Of a stretch of 64,000 nucleotides of DNA, positions 26,552 through 37,226 are shown piece by piece (positions within the stretch are counted from its first letter, which is position 1; the number at the start of each line of letters is the position of its first letter). Made by a program: the position numbers and the translations under genes. Below the pieces are notes generated by a model. The model searched no databases and was not told the DNA's origin. It was given only the letters and a program-made list of their open reading frames with translations. Source of the stretch: Cycas panzhihuaensis (taxonomy: Eukaryota > Cycadophyta); NCBI GenBank assembly GCA_023213395.1, contig CM041465.1, forward strand, positions 228,043,741 through 228,107,740, given 5' to 3'.

Positions 26552-26873
26552 TGTGATGAGCCCAATGACAATAATATATAGACATTTAGATAACCAAATA
26601 TTAATATTAGATGAATAAACAATAATATCTCAGATATAATAGATAATTAGAAAATAAAAGTAAATGTGTTGGGCATTAAAGTGCCAAATGGAAATTACTT
26701 CTATCATAAAGAATAATAATAATAATCATAATGATTAATGAGTATTACCCCCTTATTTATACCCATAGGATGGTCATTATCTCTTGAAAAAGTAACTTCT
26801 TATTCTCTCTTTAAGAAAAAACAACTGTATATTTAATAAGTAATTTTGTAATAATCCCCCTATGTTTAACACA
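26552..26873 (-). repeat. LTR-like sequence, minus orientation
   Basis: Read on the minus strand it starts TGTGTTAAACATAGG and ends CTCATCACA, 322 bp, with the TATA-like TATAAATAAGGG inside. A purine-rich GAGGGAATAA lies directly upstream on the minus strand, as expected for a polypurine tract before a 3' LTR. The flanking 5 bp (ACAGT and TTATT) do not match, so it is not a simple solo LTR. It is the inverted partner of 24865-25186. Confidence 0.6.
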
Positions 26874-27012
26874 TTATTCCCTCAAAGTGTAAATACTACA
26901 TGAGGAAGTCTTGTAACATCATTTAAGCAATCTGAGGCTTAGGAGTTATAGAGGAAAGCAACAAACATAAGACATCATTAATGGGAAGGAGTTGACTAGC
27001 AAGAATCTTTAG

Positions 27013-27424
27013 AGATGAAGGGAAGAATAAGTAATGTTGATTGATTTTCTCTAAGAAAATTACCTTTGATATAGGCATGAATTACCTTTCATTGTTCATT
27101 TATAACATTATTTCACATGCCAATTAGGAATGATACAACTTGCTTGAAAAGTACTCCTTCAAATGATACTAACTTCTTTATAGTATTCTAAAGCTATTAA
27201 CTCTCAATTTGATTTTTCAGAAATGAAGGGAAGAATAAGTAATATTGATTGATTTTCTTTAAGAAAAAAAAACCTTCGATATGGGTATGAATTACCTTTA
27301 ATTATCCATTCATAATATTATCTTTTTACATGCCAAATAGGAATAATACAATTTACTTGAAAAGTGCTCCTTCAAATGATAAAAACTTCCTCACAATATT
27401 CCTAGGATATCAACTCTCAATTTG
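27013..27424. repeat. Diverged tandem duplication, period about 208 bp
   Basis: 27013-27211 and 27221-27424 share ATGAAGGGAAGAATAAGTAA near the start and CTCTCAATTTG at the end, with many substitutions between. No coding content recognised. Confidence 0.8.
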
Positions 27425-27867
27425 TAACTGTCTTCCTATACTCTCATCATCTCCAACCACAAGCATGCCTGACAGCAATGAATAAGTATGATAGAAAGAA
27501 GACCAAATAATAAATACAACTATCATATAATCTAGACTTTGAGAAAGAGTCCTTTCTTATTAATTGTCAATGTATCTATACACTAAAACTTCATTGAAAA
27601 TTGGTAGAGAAGTTGGAAGTTGGGTAATGCCCAACCTCTTTATAACCCCCCAACCAATAATCTCCCTGCCATATGAACATATGATGTAATCAAGTGCCAG
27701 CAACTAAAGTGGACTAGATACTTAAGATAATCTAGAAATATAATGAAAGTAGTTGAAATTAAGTACAAAAGAGGCCTAAGGCTTAATATAGATGAAATAA
27801 TTATGTGAAAACCTACACAACTATATATATATTTATGAAAATAGACATAAAGCTTACATCTATAATA
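27425..27867. other. Unassigned AT-rich DNA between tandem duplication and Copia-1
   Basis: No gene or repeat family recognised. A minus-strand open frame crossing into the Copia-1 LTR at 27640-27912 has no family motif. Confidence 0.4.
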
Positions 27868-28159
27868 TGTTAGAATTAGAGGACAAAAGCAAAGAAGAAG
27901 GAATGAATGCATACATGCATAGGAAAACTAATAATCCATAAGGAAAGTGGTGTTGATGAACACTAAGGTCTTCAGACCCCCTAAAGATATAGGCAGGACC
28001 GAGAGGATTTAACACACCTCTCAAGGTCCACTGTCACCTAACATTGACAAATGCCTGATAATATGATACTAAGATATTTTTCATGATATTAGTTATTACC
28101 CTAAAGTGGGAAATCTCCATAATATGGGTAATTTCTCTAATATAAGCATAATTCCAACA
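27868..28159 (-). repeat. Copia-1 3' LTR
   Basis: 292 bp. On the minus strand it starts TGTTGGAATTATGC and ends CTAATTCTAACA, with short inverted termini TGTT/AACA. Its core, including CTCTCAAGGTCCACTGTCACC on the plus strand, is shared with 34257-34477. Confidence 0.85.
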
Positions 28160-28168
28160 TTTCTCTTC
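28160..28168 (-). promoter_or_regulatory. Copia-1 polypurine tract
   Basis: GAAGAGAAA on the minus strand lies directly upstream of the 3' LTR start, the expected plus-strand DNA primer site. Confidence 0.7.
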
Positions 28169-28229
28169 TATAATGCCCATTTGGTGAGACTTCAAGTTTA
28201 TCTTTAAATTTGATAAACTTTATTTACTA

Positions 28230-28720
28230 AGTGTCCTTGTAAAAATATCTACCACATGATCCTTAGTGTTATAATAGACCAATTGTAATTCACCTTCTTG
28301 TACTAACTCTCTGATGAAATAATGTTATGTTTTAATATGCTTTGTCCTACCATAAAACATTGGATTCCTTGTCATCTGAATTATGGTTTGATTATCATAA
28401 AATAACTATGTAGGACCAAACTGTTCTTCCTGTAAATCTTGAAGTAGTCCCCTAAACCAAATTGTCTCATAAGCTCCTACTATAATTACTCTATACTCTA
28501 ATTTTTGTAGTAGAGAAAGATATCGTTATATTCTTTTTTGAACCCCATGCTCTTGTTGTTAAACCCAAACTTAATGCATAACCTAAAGTAGATTTCCTAT
28601 TATCTATACAACCTACCCAACTTGAGTCTATATAAGTAATCAATTTGTAATACCCTGATGACTTGTAATGTAAACCATACCTAATAGTACCTTTGAGATA
28701 CTTAAGAATCCTTTTCATTG
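28230..28720 (-). pseudogene. Copia-1 RNase H
   Basis: C-terminal domain of the Copia polyprotein. The frame at 28718-28491 starts MKRILKYLKGTIRYGLHY, the standard entry to Copia RNase H, followed by YIDSSWVG with the first catalytic Asp and NRKSTLGYALSLG. Beyond a stop it continues, ending with an IIQMTRN block (28364-28384), TKHIK and a VDIFTRTL end. Copia RNase H usually has ..D-D-W-A-G..; here the pattern is D-S-S-W-V-G. Confidence 0.8.
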
Positions 28721-28999
28721 CTTACCAATGTTTTAGCTTAGGCTCATGCATAAACCTAGAAACCACATTAACTGCATACAAAATATTTAGTCAAGTTGAA
28801 GTCAAGTAAATAAGACTCCAAATCAATTGCCTATAAAGTATAGGATCAATTGATATTGAGTCCTTAAACTCAAACAATTTTAACCTAACCTATATTGGTA
28901 TTGCATGTAACTTATAACTATCTATGTTAAATTTGTGCAACATATCTAATGTACATTTCCTTTGAGATACAAATATCCCCTTTTCATCCTACCATACTT

Positions 29000-29720
29000 C
29001 AATACCTAAGAAATAATGCATAAGTCCCAAGTATATCATTTTAAATTTTTTATATATATCTTTCTTAAACTTTTAGGATAAGTAATCATAATTTCCAGTA
29101 AATACTAGGTCATCCACATATAAGCCTATAATTAGTAATGAACTTTCTTCTAGTTTTATATACAAATTAGGATCTAATTGGCTTCTTAGGAATCCTTTAT
29201 CTTTAAAATATTTATCAATCCCACAGTACCATATTGTAGGTACTAGTTTGAGTCTATATAAGGCCTTTTTAAGTTTGTAGACTGTGTCTTCCTTTCCCTT
29301 CACTTCAAAACCCTTTGGTTGTTAGATATATATCTCCTCATCTATATAATCATCCAAAAAGGTACTTTTACATCCATTTGATAGACTATCCAACCTTGTT
29401 GTGTAACTAAGGCTATAATTAATCTAATTGTTTTCAACCTTATAATAGATGCAAATGTTTCATTATAATCTATGTCTTCAATTTGAGTATAGCCTTTTAT
29501 AACTAGTCATGCCTTGTAATTATTAATGGACCCATCTGATTTATACTTAGTCTTATAGACCCATTTTGTCTCAATGGCATTCTTTCTAGGTAGCAAATTA
29601 ACTAACTCCCATATGTTATTTTTCACTAAGACATTGTATTCTTCTTTTATTGCATTTTTTCATTTATCTTGGCTATTTATCTCTTTAAAGTTTTGAGGCT
29701 CATTTGACTCCAAAACTTAA
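29000..29720 (-). pseudogene. Copia-1 reverse transcriptase
   Basis: RT domain. The upstream linker contains SQDK-stop-KNAIKEE at about 29651-29677, where the usual Trp is a TGA. Then come fingers/palm sequences with stops, then an open frame 29303-29073 with VYKLKKALYRLK and the catalytic YVDD intact at 29120-29109. Copia elements usually have ALYGLKQAPRAWY; here it is degenerate (YRLKLVPTIWY). Confidence 0.85.
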
Positions 29721-30099
29721 GTCATAAGTGTGAAATTTACCCTTTGAGATCTCATTGTTCTTCTCTCAAAGTTAGTGTCTAAGATGTTTTTAGGGTTATG
29801 AGCCCTTTATACCTATTTTAGAACCTTTTGACTTGAAGTAAATGGTTTTTCTTCACTTGCATTAAGTACATTTATACCACTCGAGTTAAATTCCACTTCA
29901 ATCATAATGGTTTTGCTTTCATCATTTTCGATAACTTCCTTTTGATAGAATTCATCTTTCTTAAAGATAACATCCCTACTCATGATAATTCTTTTACTTT
30001 TTGGGTCTTATAATTTATAGAATCTTGATGAATTACTATATTCTATAAATATATACTTGGTACTTTTATCATTTAATTTTATCCTTCTTAATTCTAAAA

Positions 30100-30640
30100 C
30101 ATGTGTATAAACTATGCACCAAAAAAACTCTTAAGTGTTTAATGCTTAGTTTATAACATGTACAAGCTTCTTTAGGTGTAAACCATCTTACTACCTTAGT
30201 TGTACATTTATTTAGTAAATAAACAACTATATGTATAACTTATATCTAATTTTCATTGTTAAGATACTTATCCTTAAGCATGATTCTAGTCATCTCAACA
30301 ATTATCTTGTTCTTTCTTTCTATAACCCCATTTTATTGAGAGATGTGGGGATTTATAAGGTGCTTCCTTATCTTATAATATCTGCAATGATCCTTAAATT
30401 CATTTAAAATGAATTCTTTCCTATTATTTATTCTAAGAGTTAATAGCTTGTGCCCACTATGTCTTTCAATCATGTTTTTTAAGTCAATAAAGCATTGGAG
30501 TATATCTGACTTGTACTTAAGAAAATAAGCCCAAGTCATTCTTATAAAATCATCAATAGAATTTATGAAATATTTGACTCATCCAAGTAAAGACACATTT
30601 ATTAGTCCACATAGATCTGTGTACACTAGCTAAAAAGACC
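30100..30640 (-). pseudogene. Copia-1 integrase core
   Basis: The frame at 30539-30333 shows MTWAYFLKYKSD and then LRINNRKEFILNEF. In active copies the second block carries the catalytic Asp (LR-x-DNGGEF); here it is Asn, a G-to-A type change. After a stop near 30330, NGVIERKNKIIVEM retains the catalytic Glu. Confidence 0.8.
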
Positions 30641-30669
30641 CATTTTCCCTCTAATTATCATTAGGAAAT

Positions 30670-30910
30670 CATTTCTTTTATTGTTTACGTAGTATATACC
30701 CTTCACATACTTCCTTGCTATGTTTAATATTAGGTAAACCTATCACCATTTCCATCTTTTTCATTAATTCCAAACTATTATAGTTCACATGGTTAAGTCT
30801 TTTATGCCAAGTTTTACTATCCACATTAGTTGATACCTTGAAGACATAGTAATCAATTAAAAGAATGACTAGTTTAAATAATATATCACTAGTCATTTAA
30901 CCCTTAGTAA
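30670..30910 (-). pseudogene. Copia-1 GAG-pre-integrase domain
   Basis: The frame 30896-30678 contains DSKTWHKRLNHVNYNSLELM, the WH-x-RL-x-H signature of the integrase N-terminal zinc region, followed by GLPNIKHSKEVCEGYILRKQ, where one of the expected C-x-x-C cysteines is lost. Fixes the minus-strand Copia order between protease and integrase core. Confidence 0.8.
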
Positions 30911-31119
30911 TTATTACCTTATTCCTTAGTTTGTCCTTAATGGTGTGCTTACCATTGTTAAAGATCACTTGGTATTTTTGTTCCATCATTTATCTTACTA
31001 ATAACAAGTTTTCCTTAAATGCAGGGACAAGGAGTACATCATTGATACGTCTTGTTTCTTCAAAGTCTGTTTGGATAGCTACATTTTCTTTACCAATTGC
31101 AACTTGAGTGTTATTATTT

Positions 31120-32348
31120 GTAAACATGATTTTACTTTTTTTTCTTGTTATCCAACTCCTTGAACCACTCTTTTTTGTGTTATATGGGTAGAGAATCTTG
31201 AGTTAATATACTAACAACCTTCTTCTTTATTTGCTATCAAATTTGATAAGAAGAGTCTCTCATTTTCCCTTTGTTCTTCAACTATTGTATTAGCTGCTTC
31301 TCTTTCTATATTGGACCTTTTTATTAAGTAATTTATTTCTAAGTATCCATTTCTATGATAATAAGAATATTGCATTATTTCTCTACCTCTAAGACTCCTT
31401 CCTCTTTGTCTTTAATTCCTACCTCTTGGACTTTATTGTTTACCTCTTCCTTGAAGACCAAAATTTTGTCATTGGCCTTGATTAAGTTAGCCTTGAAAGT
31501 AATATATTTGTTCTTGACCTTATCCTTGATGAAATTGATTTTGACCTTGATGAAATTGACCTTGACCTTGACCTTAATAGTATTATCCTTACCCTTGGTA
31601 AACTTGACCTTGTCTTTGATGAAAATGATTTTGATTTCTGAGGTTTTGACCTTTTCCTCAAGGAGATGTCCTCTCCCCTTAGAACTTTAGCCTTTAAAGG
31701 TAGGCTTAATCTTTGCCTTAGTAGCAAATGTATATTCTAAATATTTACTCCCCCATTTTTCTCTTCAATAATAAGTAGCATTATACTACATAGATCAACC
31801 TTGAGAGTAGTTAGGTCTTTGGAGACCTTAATGCTTATTGCAACTATTTTAAGCCTCTTAATATCACTAACATATTTTAGGATCTTTTCTACCAACTTTT
31901 ATTCACTAATGACTTCTCCTAAGGCCCTCATTTGAATGATTAGGTCTTATACCTTAGTTATAAAGTCATTTACTACTCCATTGTTATTCATCCTATAGTT
32001 TTCAAACCTACTCCTTAACATTTAGAGTTTTAATATAATAACTCCTTTGTAGGTGGTATTCAAAGTATCCCATGCCTTCTTTCATGTAGTTACCTCACTA
32101 ACCCTTAGAAAGATGTGGTCCTTCAATGTGTAGAAGATAAATGCCAAGACTTCATTATCTCACTTTTCATTCTCCTTGTAGGTCTTTTTCTGGTCTTTAG
32201 TAGCACTAGCATCAAGTGCCCCATAACCTATTTCAATCAAATTCAACATATCTTTTGATACAAAGATAGGTTTCATTCTTTGACTCTAATTCAAAAAATT
32301 AGTACCATCAAATTTAGGTACCATTACATTCTTTATATTAGAGGCCAT
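31120..32348 (-). pseudogene. Copia-1 gag and protease
   Basis: The start at 32348 opens MASNIKNVMVPKFDGTNFL, a typical Copia gag start. Expected Trp codons appear as TAG and TGA within the first 90 codons. A UBN2-type core follows, with FYTLKDHIFLRVSEV near the middle. At 31369-31328 the zinc knuckle keeps its spacing but all four ligands are Tyr. The protease motif near 31225-31170 reads YINSRFSTHIT, where Copia proteases have Y-x-DSG-x-S-x-H: the catalytic Asp is Asn and the Gly is Arg. An Arg/Ser-rich open frame at 31727-31482 belongs to the linker. Confidence 0.75.
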
Positions 32349-33008
32349 GATAAAAAAATGCCTTTAAAATAAATTGCTTTGAAAAAGTAAAGTGCTTAAA
32401 TGAAATACTAAAATGTACTTAAATAAACAATGAACACCCTCAAAAGACACAAGCAAAACTATCCCTCTTCAATTTTAAGACATGCACAAGTGTCCTAATT
32501 AGGACTTAGCCTTCTCCAAAGTAAAAAATTATATTAATGGTGATTATTTGTTAAAGTTTTGTTAAGTTTATTTAAGGGTAATTTTATAGGAGGCCTATAA
32601 ACTAGAATCAACTTTGATCATAAAAATATTACATTAAATGACTTCAAAAGTACTTAAAAGATATTCACTCAATAGAGGATCAAAATACAAACCCAACACT
32701 TCAAACAACATTTGATTCTAACTTTCTATAACTAAGCTATGCTTTAAAAAGTATAAGGACATTAAAAAAGATAAAGAACCCTTTAACACATGAACTACAA
32801 AGAAAAAATTTATCAACTTTCAATCAACTATCAAATGTAAACCTAACATAGTTGTGTGACCACTCATTTTATTTGGATGAAAATGAAAAATATTTTAGAA
32901 TTTGTAAATTTAAAAATGGGTCCTGTAAGTGACCATTATGATTGTTGAGGCAAAATTAGATATACAAATAACCTTCTTAAAAAATGTAATTAAACCCTTT
33001 TTAAAAAT

Positions 33009-33090
33009 AATCTTTTGATCACTTGAAATGCAAATAATGCTTCAACAAAACAATCTTTTGATCACTTGAAATGCAAATAATGCTTCAACC
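33009..33090. repeat. Tandem duplication, two 43 bp units
   Basis: AATCTTTTGATCACTTGAAA starts both copies, at 33009 and 33052. The repeats are almost identical, so the duplication is recent compared with the surrounding decay. Confidence 0.9.
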
Positions 33091-33419
33091 ATCTGTAGTG
33101 CAACTATCTAGATGTGTATGCTGTGTATGCCAGAGATAGACTTCTATATATCTAAGACTTCATGGTTGATATATGCGTCCCCTACATTGCCTGCTTATTA
33201 CTCGATACACTAAAAAATTGTTGTAAATTGTTCATTTAACAAATGAAATAGTTGACAAAAATAACTTAGCCACAACACTTGAATGTAGTAGGCTTTTTCC
33301 ATCGTCAAAAAGGATGATTCGAATCAAGACCCAAAAAAATGAACAAGAAACATAAATGTTGCATGGAGTTATAAAGGGCCACAAAAGTGAGTGGTGATAA
33401 TATTTAGGTTCAATGCATC

Positions 33420-33840
33420 AATGCGTCAAAAAGAAAAAACAAAGGGGGCGAAACTAAAAATTGTGTGAATTCGTACCATATAGTGTGTCGACCGAGCAAA
33501 CGACATGTGAGTGAATAATAGTGTAAGTACGCAAGAAAAAGTGTGACAGAAGCGATGTTGTTCAAGTCGACGGGAGGGAAGGCGCCGCGGAGCAGTAAAC
33601 TTTAACAGAGGACTACTCAGCAACCGAGCATCTCAATTACCCGAATGAACGTGATACACAGTCGTTTGATGGATGAATAACCGGGTAGGCGTTTCCAGCG
33701 AGCTCCAATATAAAAAATCACGCATGGCCTTTCCAAATGAACAGCCGTGCAAGGAGAGAATACCCAAACGCAGACCGGTATCAACACGTGAGAGTGAAGC
33801 TATCAATACGCCTAACGTATGTGCCAAAAGATAGAAGAAA
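33420..33840 (-). promoter_or_regulatory. CpG-rich promoter-like island inside Copia-1 leader
   Basis: Clearly richer in G+C and CpG (GTCGAC, GGCGCCGCGG, CGCACG-type words) than everything within several kb. On the minus strand there is a G-box CACGTG at 33785-33790, then a TATA-like TTTTTATATT at 33717-33708, then GC-rich sequence that could be a 5' UTR. Short open frames exist on both strands (33737-33955 plus; 33827-33633 and 33623-33426 minus), none recognised. It may be a captured host promoter with first exon. Confidence 0.35.
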
Positions 33841-34242
33841 ACAAGATTTTAATTATTGGATCAATTCTCTTAAATGCATTATGTGCATTACTCTAAAAAT
33901 CAAACACAAAAAGATGAGTAATGGCAATTTATGTAAACTCAATATAAAGACATAAATAAAAAGGATTCATATATAGTTTGGATGTCATATGCTTAATTTT
34001 GCAAGGTATGCAATATACAACACCTAAATATAAGGACAAATATTTCAACAGAAATACTTAACATAGACACGTAGATAATACACTCACTATTAGTTAAAAT
34101 ATAAGAACATACATAGAGATGGTATTTGGCAATGAGACGGATCCTTGTACCTAAATAGATCTACAAAAGAACACACAGATGGACTAGAAAGCTCTCATAA
34201 AATCGTTGCAACAAGATTGAAAATTTTAATGATTTAACAATG

Positions 34243-34254
34243 GCTCTGATACCA
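34243..34254 (-). promoter_or_regulatory. Copia-1 primer-binding site
   Basis: The minus strand reads TGGTATCAGAGC, an exact match to the usual initiator-tRNA-Met PBS of plant Copia elements. It is two bases from the LTR end at 34257. Confidence 0.9.
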
Positions 34255-34256
34255 AA

Positions 34257-34477
34257 TGATAACAATAGAGAAGGAAAAATGAATACATGCACACAGGGAC
34301 AAATAACAATCCGTAAAAAGGGTGGTGTTGATGAACACCAAGGTCTTAAGACAACCTGAAGATATAGGCAAGATTGAAAGAATTCAACATACCTCTCAAG
34401 GTCCACTGTCACCTAGCATTGACAATATGTCGCCAAGATATTTCCTACGAAATGACTTATTGCCCTAAAGTGGGTAA
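34257..34477 (-). repeat. Copia-1 5' LTR, outer end missing
   Basis: Starts TGATAACAATAGAG on the plus strand and aligns with 27868-28159 up to CCCTAAAGTGGG (about 34472). Beyond that the two copies are unrelated, so the outer part of this LTR is deleted or replaced. Confidence 0.8.
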
Positions 34478-34960
34478 TCGAGGTGGTAGTAAAGAGGCCC
34501 CCCCACATATATAACATGTCCCTTTTTCTGAGATATGACACCCATGTCGGCCAACCTCCACCCACTACACGAACCCAGTGTTGGTAACTAGGCAACTCCC
34601 CAAAGAGGCCTCGCACTCTTCCATACTAGGCAAAGGACTTTACACACAACATTAAGGAGAGTCAAACTTCAGTTTAGGCTATGATACCACATGTAACAAA
34701 CCCTCACATTAAAAACCTCAAGGCGGTAATGGAGAGGACCTCTGACATATGCAACACAAAACTTAGTTCATAACTATAAAGGTGGTAAAGAAATAAAAAC
34801 ATCCACATAATAACTATGGGGCTCTTTTACATATCATAAGATATACATAATAAATATTAAGAGTATACCAATCCTAGTTTGTCAACATTAAATGATTGAA
34901 AAGAAATTAAATTATGGATAAACCCACCAAGCTATTAAGGCCCTACCTCCTACGTAAGGA
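34478..34960 (-). repeat. Second, unrelated LTR-like remnant with PBS-like site
   Basis: The plus strand reads GCTATGATACCA at 34678-34689, one base off the reverse complement of the tRNA-Met PBS, followed after two bases by TGTAACAAACCC, which would be an LTR end. Words such as GAGGTGGTAGTAAAGAGG (about 34479) and AAGGCGGTAATGGAGAGG (about 34720) are related copies. This suggests fragments of another minus-strand Copia LTR joined to Copia-1. Confidence 0.35.
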
Positions 34961-36860
34961 CACCCATTGATACATGTGGGATTATATCACAAACATTGGA
35001 CGCCTCCATGGATTTTTGAGCCAATAAATAGCCTTAATAAACCCCATTAATTGATGATGTTAGGCCACATTGAGCACATATAATATAGAATTACTATGTC
35101 ATATTATCATGGGTAAGAACCTATGTGTAATAATAAACTAAGGCATTAATGTATATCTAACATGTATCATAGGAGGGAATAATGTTGATTGTCAAAAGTT
35201 TACTTGGGTGGCTAGTTGGTCACCTCCATTTTCATCTTATTTCTCAAGAAAAAATAAACATTTTTTTATTTTCTATGCATTGATGTATTTCATAGATAAA
35301 TTGGTGGCAATAATTCGTAGTCACGATTAATACTTATTCATTTTACTAACAACCTTTTATTCAACGGATGCACTTTTCCCTAAAATGTTGGAGACATTGA
35401 TCTAATTGGACAAGTGATCATTAAAGCACTTTGGCAACGTGTATAAGAATATCTCTACTTGGTCATTTGGATGTTTAAGGTAGGAATAGATTATAATAGA
35501 GGGCTCACTACCTATTGATCGATGGGACCTCGAACCAAACCAAATGACCCTAAATGTAAGAAGCGCACATACACACATAGAGAGAGAAAACTTTAAGGAA
35601 TGCCTAGTTCATGTAAATATAATTGGTTGGTGAATGCTTATCATGGATGAAATTAGAAATATAAATATTAGAGGGAACGTTTAAGAAAAAACCATTAGTG
35701 TTTATTCATAAGAAAATTCAATGAATGTAGTAAAATTCCCTAATTATTTAGGGAAAATAATCTATAGAAATGTTTATTTATATATAGGACTTTTAAAAAA
35801 ATAGCTAGAAAAAAAATCCCATTTACAAAAAAGAGCACCTAAAGCTTTCACTACACATATATACATTGAATATAATCACTTTCCAATTAAAAAATGAATT
35901 AGATTCAATCCATATAGACATAACATGGAAGCCTAGTCTTTGACGAAAGTTAGAATTTATCAAAAGTAATTACATAATTGTTCATTAAAATGCATATGGG
36001 TTCATAAGTAGGAAAGCTAGTCTTAATTGAATAACAACTTGTAAGAATTAAATCTCTTATGGGAGAAAATCCAAAGCTCCTTCTCATATTTGATTTGATG
36101 TTTGCAAAACAAAGTCATGCCCAAAAACCTTTATTAAAGCATAAAATGAATACTTATATGGATGAATTGGTCTTATGCTACTAAGAGCATAATACCATGT
36201 ACGGGGTTGGACTCCTAATTTTCATAAAATGTGGTCCCATGCAAAGGAAATGAGATAGTTATTATGGCAAAATCAAATATTATCTTAGGTTTCAAGAGTA
36301 TAAATCTTTTGCCATTAATTTTCATCTGCTACCAAAAAGGGAAGCTAACTTGAACTAGTACAGCTTAGGGAAATTAGAACCCACGTGGCATTAGTGGATC
36401 CATTAGAACCCTCTCATTATTTATTTTTACCAAATTCAATTTAACAACTACTAAGAGAGGTTTATGATGAATTTGGAGGATTCGGGAGATATAGTATGGA
36501 GGGGGTTGTATTGTAAATAAACAAAGTGATGAAAAAAAATAGAAAAATATGTGGAATCCCATTTCCTTTATCATCTCTTGAAAAGTTTTAGCAACTACCA
36601 TCCAGACTTTTCAAAAAGCCACCGTCCATACTTCACTTGAGAATAGTCCAAGTATAACCTAATTACATATTCAAATTCCTTGTGTGCCAATCATTCCTTC
36701 TAAAGTTTCGGCCTTTTCAAAATGTCTACTCTTTAACCAGAGTTAGAGGAGATGGCATCTTCGATGTCCACATTAAATGCACTACACTGATTCCAAGGTT
36801 CTTGGAAAACGCCTTGTCGAACGTAGATTCCTTGCTTATATCTCACGAGTACGTTCACGT
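34961..36860. other. Unassigned AT-rich DNA upstream of the carrier gene
   Basis: No coding domain, LTR pair or RNA gene recognised on either strand. Open frames at 36374-36601 and 36682-36867 show no family motif. Confidence 0.4.
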
Positions 36861-37226
36861 CATCTAAGGGAGGTGCTGCTCGCCAGCGTGTACGGAAATG
36901 ACCTCGGCCGTTGGATGGCTCGAATGCACTCATAAAATAAGTCCGAGAAAGGCTTCGGTTGAAATGCCGAGGCCACCTACGCACCCATTGGCAAACCGTT
37001 CGGCTCTCGCGGTCTGTAGAGTTTAAAAGGACGTACCGCGAGGGGGTATGGGGTTCAAATTCATATTATATTCCTTTCTGTTTCTGTTCTTTCCTTCGTT
37101 CAAGCTTCTGGTTTAATAAATCCTGTGTGGGTCGAGAGTTTTCAAATTTATTTTAAAATTTTAATCTGTACTTGTTGCAATCCGACCTGGGCAATCTGAG
37201 CTCTCGGCACCCTCGATTCCGAAGTC
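36861..37226 (+). promoter_or_regulatory. Promoter and 5' UTR region of the BTL1-like gene
   Basis: G+C and CpG rise sharply here relative to upstream DNA. Two TATA-like sites are visible: ATAAAATAAG near 36932 and TTTAAAAGG at 37022-37030. The second, about 200 bp before the ATG, is better placed for a short 5' UTR. An in-frame TGA lies ten codons upstream of the ATG at 37227, so no earlier start in that frame is possible. Confidence 0.5.

Larger units (their letters stand above)
32349..34242 (-). other. Long leader of Copia-1, containing foreign-looking DNA
   Basis: About 1.9 kb separates the PBS from the gag start, far more than the usual few hundred bases or less in Copia elements. It includes AT-rich DNA, a 43 bp tandem repeat and a CpG-rich island listed separately. 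I see no Copia coding in it. Confidence 0.55.
27868..34477 (-). mobile_element. Copia-1: Ty1/Copia element, decayed, 5' LTR truncated
   Basis: Minus-strand element in the order 5' LTR (34257-34477), PBS, long leader, gag, protease, integrase, RT, RNase H, polypurine tract and 3' LTR (27868-28159). Integrase before RT identifies Ty1/Copia. The outer end of the 5' LTR lacks roughly the last 40-60 bases seen in the 3' LTR, so no second TSD can be read. Stops, lost zinc ligands and Asp-to-Asn changes make it inactive, though the RT YVDD motif is intact. Confidence 0.85.

Noticed and set aside
31355-31690. 111-codon plus-strand frame rich in Leu, Ser and Thr
   Set aside because: It is the complement of the Copia-1 gag linker, whose Arg/Ser-rich repeats produce Leu-rich frames on the other strand.
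34243-34254. tRNA-Met-like sequence
   Set aside because: It is the 12-base primer-binding site of Copia-1, not a tRNA gene; no cloverleaf can be formed around it.
36733-37156. Open frames on both strands just upstream of the carrier gene
   Set aside because: They arise from higher G+C in the promoter region; no conserved motif, and an in-frame stop separates the plus-strand frame from the carrier start.
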